A program made the position numbers and the translations under genes. From contig DAOUET010000148.1 in the NCBI GenBank assembly GCA_034430155.1, forward strand, positions 1 to 7,494: DNA of 7,494 nucleotides, written 5' to 3'. Below the pieces are notes generated by a model that was given only the letters and a program-made list of their open reading frames with translations, searched no databases and was not told where the DNA came from. Within the stretch, counting starts at the first letter, position 1. Every line of letters starts with the position of its first letter. Source of the DNA: DAOUET01 sp034430155. Its GTDB lineage: Bacteria; Chloroflexota; Anaerolineae; Anaerolineales; UBA4823. Positions 1-6,186 of this stretch are shown here, one piece after another.

Positions 1-2
1 TC

Positions 3-335
3 GCCACAAACGTAGCATACACCCATCTGAAACAGCGTGGCCGATCCGAAATCAGGCTGGATGACCTTGACCCCAGATCCCTCCCTACCCAGCCCTCCAT
101 CGCACTCCAGGTTGAGCAAAATGAACTCTTATCAGCCGTCTGGCGGGCTGTCCAGGCACTACCAGAAAAACAAAGCGCGGCTTTTGTGATGCGCAAATAC
201 CAGGGGCTCAGTTATACCGAAATTGCGGATGCCTTGCAGTGCAATCGTGATACAGCTCGGGCTCACGTTTACCAAGCGCTTAAGAAATTACTCCTTCAAT
301 TTCCGGAGTTCAAATATGAACGAAATCTTATCTGA
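3..335 (+). CDS. ECF-type RNA polymerase sigma factor, C-terminal part (5' end outside window)
   Basis: Reading from base 3 gives 110 codons ending in TGA at 333-335, with no start codon needed because the gene enters from outside the window. The visible part contains the linker after region 2 and a clear sigma-70 region 4: an ALPEKQ segment, then YQGLSYTEIADALQC, then a recognition helix of the type NRDTARAHVYQALKKLL. This is the usual pattern (LPxxQR...GLSYxEIA...TVKxRxxRAxxxL) of group 4 (ECF) sigma factors, which direct RNA polymerase to a small regulon in response to a signal. Region 2 is not visible, so the ECF subgroup cannot be assigned. The gene overlaps the next one by 20 bases, implying co-transcription and translational coupling. 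A sigma-like DNA-binding regulator without region 2 is an alternative that the fragment cannot exclude. Confidence 0.85.
   Translation, partial: ATNVAYTHLKQRGRSEIRLDDLDPRSLPTQPSIALQVEQNELLSAVWRAVQALPEKQSAAFVMRKYQGLSYTEIADALQCNRDTARAHVYQALKKLLLQFPEFKYERNLI
305..308 (+). promoter_or_regulatory. Ribosome binding site deciding the methyltransferase start
   Basis: GGAG lies seven bases before the ATG at 316, inside the end of the sigma-factor gene. An in-frame ATG at 223 would lengthen the protein by 31 residues, but that stretch is just the sigma gene's region 4 read in another frame and lacks this signal, so 316 is the better start. Confidence 0.65.
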
Positions 336-1005
336 ATCTGATTTAACATCCTGGTTGGAAGGTAACAACCAAAGTGGCGACCTGCCGGTCTTATTACATG
401 CCCTCGATACTATCTATCGCCCTGGCCCCACAGCTGAAAACATCGCTAAAGCGCAAACCAATCTGCACCGGTCAATCCAGGCATGGATCCAGCAGGTAAT
501 CTTCTACGACGATTTTTCCCATCCTCTGGTTGGAACGGTCTTCGTGGCGGTAAACAAACATGGCTTGGTAGCTTTGAACTTCGGTGTGACGGAGGAACAA
601 TTCATTGCTCAAATAGACAAGCATAACCGAAAAGTCCTCATGCGCTCATCCGAATACACCGCCAAGGTTATACGGCAGGTATACGAATATTTAAATGGGG
701 AGCGTACCCATTTCGAGATATCCCTCGACCTCAGCCAATTGAGCGAGTTTCAAAAAGGCGTCTTATTAACCACCTTGAAAATACCTCATGGTCAAATCGT
801 CACATATGCCGACATTGCCAAGCGATTAGGCAATCCCAAGGCTGCCCGGGCGGTCGGCCAGGCTCTTGGTCGCAATCCGGTCCCGATCGTGATTCCTTGC
901 CACCGCGTAATCGCTTCGAATGGTTCTCTTGGCGGTTACTCTGCTGGGGGTGGATTAGAGTCAAAAGCGAAACTTCTGGCCTTAGAGCGAGTCTCGCTTG
1001 TCTGA
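316..1005 (+). CDS. ogt: Methylated-DNA--[protein]-cysteine S-methyltransferase with N-terminal extension
   Basis: This 229-residue protein repairs O6-alkylguanine (and O4-alkylthymine) in DNA by moving the alkyl group irreversibly onto its own cysteine. The C-terminal DNA-binding domain is textbook: TYADIAKRLG (Tyr164) and NPKAARAVG (arginine finger Arg178), then hinge Asn187 in RNPVPIVI, the active-site PCHRV (Cys195), and Glu224 in KLLALE. The N-terminal ribonuclease-like domain begins near residue 66 (FSHPLVGTVFVAV). Usual family members are about 150-180 residues. The extra length here is the first ~62 residues, an acidic then helical segment (LTSWLEG, LLHALDTIYRPGPTAENIAKAQ) that is not part of the standard fold and that I do not recognise with certainty. 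The gene overlaps the ECF sigma gene by 20 bases, so the two are probably one operon. Gene symbol ogt is by family; adaB or mgt would be equivalent labels. Confidence 0.94.
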   Translation: MNEILSESDLTSWLEGNNQSGDLPVLLHALDTIYRPGPTAENIAKAQTNLHRSIQAWIQQVIFYDDFSHPLVGTVFVAVNKHGLVALNFGVTEEQFIAQIDKHNRKVLMRSSEYTAKVIRQVYEYLNGERTHFEISLDLSQLSEFQKGVLLTTLKIPHGQIVTYADIAKRLGNPKAARAVGQALGRNPVPIVIPCHRVIASNGSLGGYSAGGGLESKAKLLALERVSLV

Positions 1006-1018
1006 AGGGGGAGATTTT

Positions 1019-1045
1019 TTGCTTAGCTTGCCTCCTTGGTATAAT
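1019..1045 (+). promoter_or_regulatory. Probable alaS promoter with extended -10
   Basis: TGGTATAAT at 1037-1045 is a perfect sigma-70 -10 hexamer (TATAAT, 1040-1045) preceded by the TGn extended -10 motif. The -35 region is poor: TTGCTT at 1019-1024, spacer 15, has only the leading TTG. Extended -10 promoters commonly tolerate a weak -35. It lies about 90 bases before the alaS start and just after the methyltransferase stop codon, which suggests alaS has its own housekeeping promoter. The transcription start is inferred, not visible. Confidence 0.55.
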
Positions 1046-1080
1046 TCAGGGCAATAGGCAACAAGGGATTGCGAGTAAAA

Positions 1081-1086
1081 TATAAT
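1081..1086 (+). promoter_or_regulatory. Second TATAAT box upstream of alaS
   Basis: A second perfect TATAAT sits 41 bases after the first. At a 17-base spacer the -35 would be GCAACA (1058-1063), matching the consensus only in the final ACA. It could be a second promoter nearer the alaS start or a chance match in AT-rich DNA. Confidence 0.3.
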
Positions 1087-1136
1087 TATTCCCATCCTTT
1101 GTTTCAATTGCTTTTTAAATAATTCTCGGAGCGTTT

Positions 1137-3887
1137 ATGACTCTACCATCTTTATCTGGCAATGAAATTCGCCAGGCTTTTATTAATTTCTTCCTCGAAA
1201 GAGGCCATACCTTTGTGCCCTCCTCATCACTGGTGCCTGGTGGGGATCAGACCCTTCTTTTCACCAATGCTGGCATGGTTCAATTCAAAGATATTTTTCT
1301 GGGTACCGATAAGCCACCTTACGTGCGGGCGACTAACTCTCAGAAATGCATGCGAGTGGCCGGCAAACATAATGACCTGGAGGACGTTGGTCGCGACGAT
1401 ACCCACCACACTTTCTTCGAAATGCTGGGAAACTGGTCGTTTGGCGATTACTACAAAAAAGAAGCGATTGCCTGGGCATGGGAATTACTTACCGATGTCT
1501 GGAATCTGCCAAAAGAAAATTTGTGGGCTACCTGCTTTGAAGACGAAAGGGGTGAAATCGAGCGTGACGATGAAGCTGCTGATTACTGGCGCCAACAGTC
1601 TGGCTTTGATCCCACCCATGTGCTCTTCTTCGGTCGTAAGGAAAATTTCTGGGAAATGGCTGAAACCGGACCGTGCGGACCAAATAGCGAAATCCATCTC
1701 GATATTGGACCTGAACATTGTAATAGACAGGATGACCCCGAACACATATGCGGCGTTAACCAGGGGTGTTCACGTTATCTAGAGCTCTGGAACCTGGTCT
1801 TCATCCAATACAATCGCCAAGATGCCCATACCCTGGTAACCCTACCTGCAAAACACGTTGACACCGGTATGGGTCTGGACCGCATCGTCTCAGTGCTACA
1901 AGGGGTAGACTCCAATTACATGACAGACCTGCTCAGCCCACTACTAGATACGATCCAACGACTGACCGGTAACATCCAAGAAGAAAAGAACCTGAATATT
2001 ACCCCATACCGGGTTATCGCCGATCATGCCCGGGCAATCACTTTTCTGATTGCGGATGGCGTCGTTCCTGGAAATACCGGGCGCAACTACGTCTCTCGCA
2101 TGATCATCCGGCGGGCAGCTCGTTTCGGCACAAAGATTGGGTTGCAGGAGCCATTCTTAGCAAAGGTAGCTGAAACCGTTATAAGAATCTACGGTGATTT
2201 TTATCCCGAACTGAGGCGTAACCGGGCTGCCATTTTGGAAAACATCACCCGAGAAGAAAAACGCTTCCAGCGCACTGTAGAAGCTGGCGTCAACAAACTC
2301 GAAGATCAGTTGCATCAATTAGCGGGCAGCAGCACCAAGATCCTTCCTGGCGAGCAAGCCTTCGACCTTTATGCGACTTACGGATTACCTCTCGAAATCA
2401 CACGCGATATTGCCAAAGAACAAGGACTGGGTGTCGATGAAGATGCTTTCCGCCGGGCTTTGGAAAGGCACCGCATTGCTTCTGGAGCCGGGGATGTTTT
2501 TGGCCAGATGGGCGACGATGAAGTGGACATATATAGCCAACTGCGATCAGAGCTGCAAGCTCAAGGGAAACTTGCTCAAGATGGCGTTACTTACGATCCT
2601 TACGGTAACCTGCAGATAGAGAGCCCGGTTTTATCTTTGGTTAAAGATGAACGACCAATTAATGAAGCCCATCCTGGTGACCAGGTTGAAGTTCTCCTTC
2701 CAAAAACCCCCTTCTACGTTGAAGCTGGTGGACAGGTATCCGATACTGGTAAGATTTACTCACCTCCCTTGGATGGAGAGCCGGGCTGGGAGATTCGCAT
2801 CGAAGACATGCGCAAACCAGCTGCCGGCGTTATTATTCACACCGGCACGGTTATAAGCGGTCACCCTCGAGTGGGTGATCAGGCTATCGCCTGCGTGGAT
2901 GCGCAACGCCGGCGCGATATTATGCGCAATCACACCGCTACTCACCTGCTTCATTACCAACTCCGCCAGGTTCTGGGAGATCACGCTCTACAGGCTGGTT
3001 CTCTGGTGGCACCCGATCGTTTGAGATTCGATTTCACCCATTCCGAGGCGGTAACACCTGATCAGCTGACTCACATTGAAAGCGGTGTCAACCAGAATAT
3101 ACTTGATAATGACCGCTTGCAGATCGTTCTCAAACCGCTGCAACAGGCCATCGCAGAAGGAGCTATGGCTCTCTTTGGTGAAAAGTATGCCGAAACCGTC
3201 CGGACCATCACCATGGGAGATCCAGAACCATTTTCCTACGAATTGTGCGGCGGGACCCATGTTAGTGAAACTGGAGATATAGGGCTTTTCCTGATAACCA
3301 ATGAAAGCAGTGTAGCAGCTGGCATTCGTCGGATTGAAGCCGTGACCGGACGGGCTGCCTACCGATTGGTGCAACACCGTTTTCAGGCCCTCAACCAGGC
3401 CGCTTCTATTTTAGATACCAGCCCCGAACAGGTTCCCGATCTCATGCGGGATCTATTAGCAGAAATGAGTGAAGCCCGTAAACAAATAACCGCTCTGCGC
3501 CATGATCTCGCTACGCTTGAATTTGACCGCAGTCTCGAGCAGGTAAAAACTGTCGCCGGGGTCCCGGTACTGACCAGCATCTTACCCGGCGCTGACGCTG
3601 AAACTCTGCGCCAGATGAGCGACCGCTTTCGCCAGCGCTATCCTAGTGGAGTGGCTGTGCTGGCTTCCTTGTTGGATGGTCGTCCTATTCTGACGGCTAC
3701 AGTGACTGAAGATCTGGTTGAACGCGGCCTACATGCCGGAGAACTGGTGAAGGCAGTGGCCAGACCTCTCGGAGGCGGCGGCGGTGGTCGTCCCACCTTA
3801 GGTCAGGCTGGTGGTAAAGATGCCGGAAAATTAAATCAGGCTCTGGCAAGCGTCACGGATTGGGTTGAAAGCAAATTAAAAGCCTGA
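1137..3887 (+). CDS. alaS: Alanyl-tRNA synthetase
   Basis: The 916-residue class II synthetase charges tRNA-Ala with alanine in the cytoplasm. The full domain order is visible. The catalytic domain has FTNAGMVQFKDIFLG (near 42-56), motif 2 around RVAGKHNDLEDVGRDD (73-88) and HTFFEMLGNWSFG, and motif 3 GMGLDR at 244-249. It is followed by the tRNA-recognition helices (IADHARAITFLIADGVVPGN, RMIIRRAARFG). The editing domain, which clears mischarged Ser/Gly-tRNA, has its metal-binding HTATH (His599, His603) and CGGTH (Cys704, His708). The C-terminal C-Ala domain carries six glycines (879-884) and GGRPTLGQAGGKDAGKL. It is about 40 residues longer than E. coli AlaRS (876), partly from an insert near 194-212 with three cysteines. 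GGAG at 1128-1131, five bases before the ATG, supports the start. Complete and apparently functional. Confidence 0.99.
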   Translation: MTLPSLSGNEIRQAFINFFLERGHTFVPSSSLVPGGDQTLLFTNAGMVQFKDIFLGTDKPPYVRATNSQKCMRVAGKHNDLEDVGRDDTHHTFFEMLGNWSFGDYYKKEAIAWAWELLTDVWNLPKENLWATCFEDERGEIERDDEAADYWRQQSGFDPTHVLFFGRKENFWEMAETGPCGPNSEIHLDIGPEHCNRQDDPEHICGVNQGCSRYLELWNLVFIQYNRQDAHTLVTLPAKHVDTGMGLDRIVSVLQGVDSNYMTDLLSPLLDTIQRLTGNIQEEKNLNITPYRVIADHARAITFLIADGVVPGNTGRNYVSRMIIRRAARFGTKIGLQEPFLAKVAETVIRIYGDFYPELRRNRAAILENITREEKRFQRTVEAGVNKLEDQLHQLAGSSTKILPGEQAFDLYATYGLPLEITRDIAKEQGLGVDEDAFRRALERHRIASGAGDVFGQMGDDEVDIYSQLRSELQAQGKLAQDGVTYDPYGNLQIESPVLSLVKDERPINEAHPGDQVEVLLPKTPFYVEAGGQVSDTGKIYSPPLDGEPGWEIRIEDMRKPAAGVIIHTGTVISGHPRVGDQAIACVDAQRRRDIMRNHTATHLLHYQLRQVLGDHALQAGSLVAPDRLRFDFTHSEAVTPDQLTHIESGVNQNILDNDRLQIVLKPLQQAIAEGAMALFGEKYAETVRTITMGDPEPFSYELCGGTHVSETGDIGLFLITNESSVAAGIRRIEAVTGRAAYRLVQHRFQALNQAASILDTSPEQVPDLMRDLLAEMSEARKQITALRHDLATLEFDRSLEQVKTVAGVPVLTSILPGADAETLRQMSDRFRQRYPSGVAVLASLLDGRPILTATVTEDLVERGLHAGELVKAVARPLGGGGGGRPTLGQAGGKDAGKLNQALASVTDWVESKLKA

Positions 3888-3950
3888 TGTTGGAACCCAC
3901 AATCTAAAGGTCTCCTTGAATTTACGCTATTCCTAATCCCCGGAAATCCC

Positions 3951-5471
3951 GTGAAAACCCAAATCCTGCAACTGGAACCTCACGACGACGTCATCTCCAC
4001 CCGAGATAAAATGGGGTGGAGCCAGACCGGACGTATTCTACTCGTCTGGCCTAGTCGCGGTCAAGTGCTCACCAACCGCTTGGACCTGGTTCTCCTTCAG
4101 CGCCATAGCTCGAACCAAGGTACTCAATTGGCACTGGTTACTCATGATCCTGATGTTCGTTATCACGCCAGGCAGTTGGGTATCCCGGTTTTTGAAAATG
4201 TCCGCCAAGCCCAGGAAATCCGATGGCGGCGAACTCTACGACACAAACCGCGAATCCACCCTGTACACTCGCCAAACGTTGAGGTCACCCGTTCTGCCAA
4301 GGTACCCGAAAAACCCCAAAAAACTGCCCTCTTCCCGGGTGCGATCCTTTCACCGGCAGCCAGGCTGGTTTTATTCACCATTGGGGTCTTAGCATTCCTG
4401 TCTTTGGCTGCGGCCTTATTGCCTACCGCCGAACTAACCTTAACCCCCAAAACCGAGACCCAGGCGATTACCCTGACCGTCACTGGCAGCACTTCAGTGG
4501 ATCGTGTTAACCTTTCCGGTCTTGTACCTATTCACCCTATCAAAGTAGTGGTTGAGGGTCGCCAGAGTTTGATTCCCACTGGAACCGTTCTGGTTCCCGA
4601 ACACACCTCCGCTGGTCAGGCGCTTTTCACTAATCTGAGCGACCGACCGGTTACGATCCCCACGGGTACGGTCGTTACGACTCGCGATTCCACCATTCGT
4701 TTCACCACCGACCAGACAGGGCAAGTTCTCGCAGGTCCAGGTCAGACCAAGGTTTTAGCGATCAGGGCGCTCAATCCTGGCAGCGCTTATAATCTTCCTG
4801 CTGGTCGTCTGCAAGCCATCCAAGGACCTCTAGGGACCAGTCTATCCGTCACCAATCCTGAGCCAACTATCGGAGGCACTGATCACTCAAGCCCAGCGCC
4901 CTTATCATCGGACCGCAGCCGCCTTTTTGACCAGCTGCTCTCCTCTTTGCGAAAAAGTGCTCTGGTAGAGGTTCAAGCGGCTATACAGCCAGGTGATTTA
5001 TTGCTTACATCCTCCCCGGATCTATCCCACACCATCGAGGAAATTTACGATCCCCCTGATGACCAGCCCGCTAATCAACTTACACTCACCTTGCGCCTGC
5101 AATTCCAGGCTTTAACTGTCTCAGGCAACGATCTGAACGAACTGGCGGCCGCGATCTTGGATGCTAACATTCCTAAAGGATATTCATCCCATCCCCAAAC
5201 CATAGTAATCGAGCATCTGACCGATCCCGAGTTTAAAGATGAATCGACCGTTCAATGGGTACTACGTGCCTCCCGGGAACTACAAGCCCAGATTTCGGAA
5301 ACCCAGGCTGCCAACCTCTCTATAGGTCTTTCACCAAACCGAGCAAGCCAACGCCTTTCAGAAGTGCTGCCCTTATCGGAGACTCCTCGCATTTATCTGT
5401 TTCCTTCCTGGTGGCCTCGTTTACCCATCATCCCCTTCCGGATTCACGTAAGCACGAATGTTAACAAATGA
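3951..5471 (+). CDS. Membrane-anchored protein with baseplate-J-like domain
   Basis: This 506-residue protein has three visible parts. Residues 28-85 alternate beta and alpha (RILLVWPSRGQVL, LDLVLLQRHSS, TQLALVTHD, RQLGIPVFEN) and look like a small Rossmann-type cytoplasmic domain. A basic linker (about 93-123) and one hydrophobic segment (about 138-158) follow, giving a likely N-in single-pass topology. The outer region is beta-rich and includes a segment (about 218-312) with the signature of phage baseplate J/gp47 proteins: VTIPTGTVVTTRD, FTTDQTGQVLAGPGQTKVLA, ALNPGSAYNLPAG, VTNPEPTIGGTD. Proteins of this layout occur as stand-alone genes in Chloroflexota, and no phage genes are near it here. 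Its function is unknown to me. The GTG start is chosen because the reading QLEPHDD near the N terminus resembles related proteins from memory; there is no strong ribosome site, and the ATG at 4011 (residue 21) is the alternative. Confidence 0.78.
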   Translation: MKTQILQLEPHDDVISTRDKMGWSQTGRILLVWPSRGQVLTNRLDLVLLQRHSSNQGTQLALVTHDPDVRYHARQLGIPVFENVRQAQEIRWRRTLRHKPRIHPVHSPNVEVTRSAKVPEKPQKTALFPGAILSPAARLVLFTIGVLAFLSLAAALLPTAELTLTPKTETQAITLTVTGSTSVDRVNLSGLVPIHPIKVVVEGRQSLIPTGTVLVPEHTSAGQALFTNLSDRPVTIPTGTVVTTRDSTIRFTTDQTGQVLAGPGQTKVLAIRALNPGSAYNLPAGRLQAIQGPLGTSLSVTNPEPTIGGTDHSSPAPLSSDRSRLFDQLLSSLRKSALVEVQAAIQPGDLLLTSSPDLSHTIEEIYDPPDDQPANQLTLTLRLQFQALTVSGNDLNELAAAILDANIPKGYSSHPQTIVIEHLTDPEFKDESTVQWVLRASRELQAQISETQAANLSIGLSPNRASQRLSEVLPLSETPRIYLFPSWWPRLPIIPFRIHVSTNVNK

Positions 5472-5492
5472 TAGCCCTGCTGCTAATTATTT

Positions 5493-5580
5493 TAGGACTT
5501 ACGCAGTTGGTAGGAGGATGGGGTGTTTGGGCGGGCGTTGCCCAAACACCCCGATTTTCCCCTGAACTGCGTAACTACTA
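5493..5580 (+). mobile_element. MITE-like 88-bp inverted-repeat element
   Basis: The left end 5493-5508 (TAGGACTTACGCAGTT) and the reverse complement of the right end 5565-5580 (TAGTAGTTACGCAGTT) agree at 14 of 16 positions, with the inner ten bases identical. Between them lies a perfect 13-bp inverted repeat (5520-5532 with 5540-5552). The element is directly flanked by TATTT on both sides (5488-5492 and 5581-5585), as a 5-bp target-site duplication would be. There is no transposase inside, so movement would need an enzyme acting in trans. The strand is arbitrary because the structure is symmetrical. The direct repeats are AT-rich and could be chance; copies elsewhere in the genome would settle it. 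Confidence 0.6.
5520..5558 (+). terminator. Possible rho-independent terminator
   Basis: A GC-rich perfect 13-bp stem (GGGGTGTTTGGGC pairing with GCCCAAACACCCC) with a 7-base loop is followed after two bases by TTTT. It would end transcripts from alaS and the baseplate-J-like gene about 80 bases after the stop codon at 5469-5471. The T-run is short and followed by CCCC, so termination may be partial. The hairpin is the core of the MITE-like element, so terminator function would be secondary to the insertion. Confidence 0.4.
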
Positions 5581-5711
5581 TATTTGATAAACCGTTGCAA
5601 TGTTCTTCAAGTCGCTTCATCAACATTAATCACTTCACTTCGGGATGACGAACATGACTATCCAGAAAGAGGCACATCTTTTGGGAGATTCGAAAATCGT
5701 TGTGAAAACCC

Positions 5712-6134
5712 ATGAGAGTCCTGGCAGTTGACCCCGGCAGTAAACATCTAGGCATAGCCATTAGCGACCCTACCGGGACGATCGCAAGACCTCTCATGGT
5801 ATTACAGCACGTCTCACGCCAATTAGACGCTGCTCAAATTGCGAGGTTGGCTTCTGAATGCGATGCGGGCTCGATCATCGTAGGACAATCTCTGGACGAG
5901 AACGGCTTACCGACTTTTGAGGGTCGCCGGGCTGCCCGACTGGCTGCCGCCATTCGTACTCAAACCACCCTGCCAGTGGAACTGTGGGACGAATATTACA
6001 GTACTCAAGAAGCCCGATCTGTCCAAACCAGGTTGGGAGCTTCCCAGCAAAAACGTTATAACCATCTAGACGATCTAGCTGCAACCATTATCCTGCAATC
6101 GTATCTGGAGGCCCACACCTCCAACCAATCCTGA
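5712..6134 (+). CDS. ruvX: RuvX/YqgF-family nuclease (Holliday junction resolvase-like)
   Basis: The 140-residue protein has the RNase H-like fold signature of YqgF/RuvX, at its usual length (about 138-150). VDPGSKHLGIAISDP at 6-20 contains catalytic Asp7. Next come IIVGQSLDENGLP (the family's IVGLPL-type strand), LWDEYYSTQEA (family consensus DERLSTxEA) and HLDDLAATIILQSYL with the last conserved acidic residue. Family members act in 16S rRNA 5'-end maturation, and activity on Holliday junctions has also been reported. The Arg and Leu of DERLST are both Tyr here. ATG at 5712 is the only good start: the upstream in-frame TTG at 5700 is followed at once by TGA. No clear Shine-Dalgarno is seen. 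Position between an alaS-linked gene and mltG matches the widespread alaS-yqgF-mltG neighbourhood. Confidence 0.95.
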   Translation: MRVLAVDPGSKHLGIAISDPTGTIARPLMVLQHVSRQLDAAQIARLASECDAGSIIVGQSLDENGLPTFEGRRAARLAAAIRTQTTLPVELWDEYYSTQEARSVQTRLGASQQKRYNHLDDLAATIILQSYLEAHTSNQS

Positions 6135-6186
6135 TCTTAAAGATCGATCAAGGTTCCATAGCAGGCCTCTCACCTCCTCAAAATCG

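Noticed and set aside
897..1085. Open frame overlapping the end of the methyltransferase gene
   Set aside because: It reads the conserved PCHRV region in another frame, has no ribosome site, and its protein looks like no known family.
2988..3377. Minus-strand open frame inside alaS (and similar ones at 4163-4492 and 1485-1745)
   Set aside because: These lie wholly within strongly recognised plus-strand genes and have no start signals or recognisable domains.
3951..5471. Prophage or contractile injection system suggested by the baseplate-J signature
   Set aside because: No other tail, sheath, spike or integrase genes are present, and the neighbours are housekeeping genes.
6133..6145. GATCTT-A-AAGATC inverted repeat at the ruvX stop codon
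   Set aside because: Six-base arms with a one-base centre are too weak for a terminator, and no T-run follows.
6171..6177. CACCTCC, the anti-Shine-Dalgarno sequence itself, just before mltG
   Set aside because: It cannot bind the ribosome as a Shine-Dalgarno; most likely a chance CT-rich stretch.
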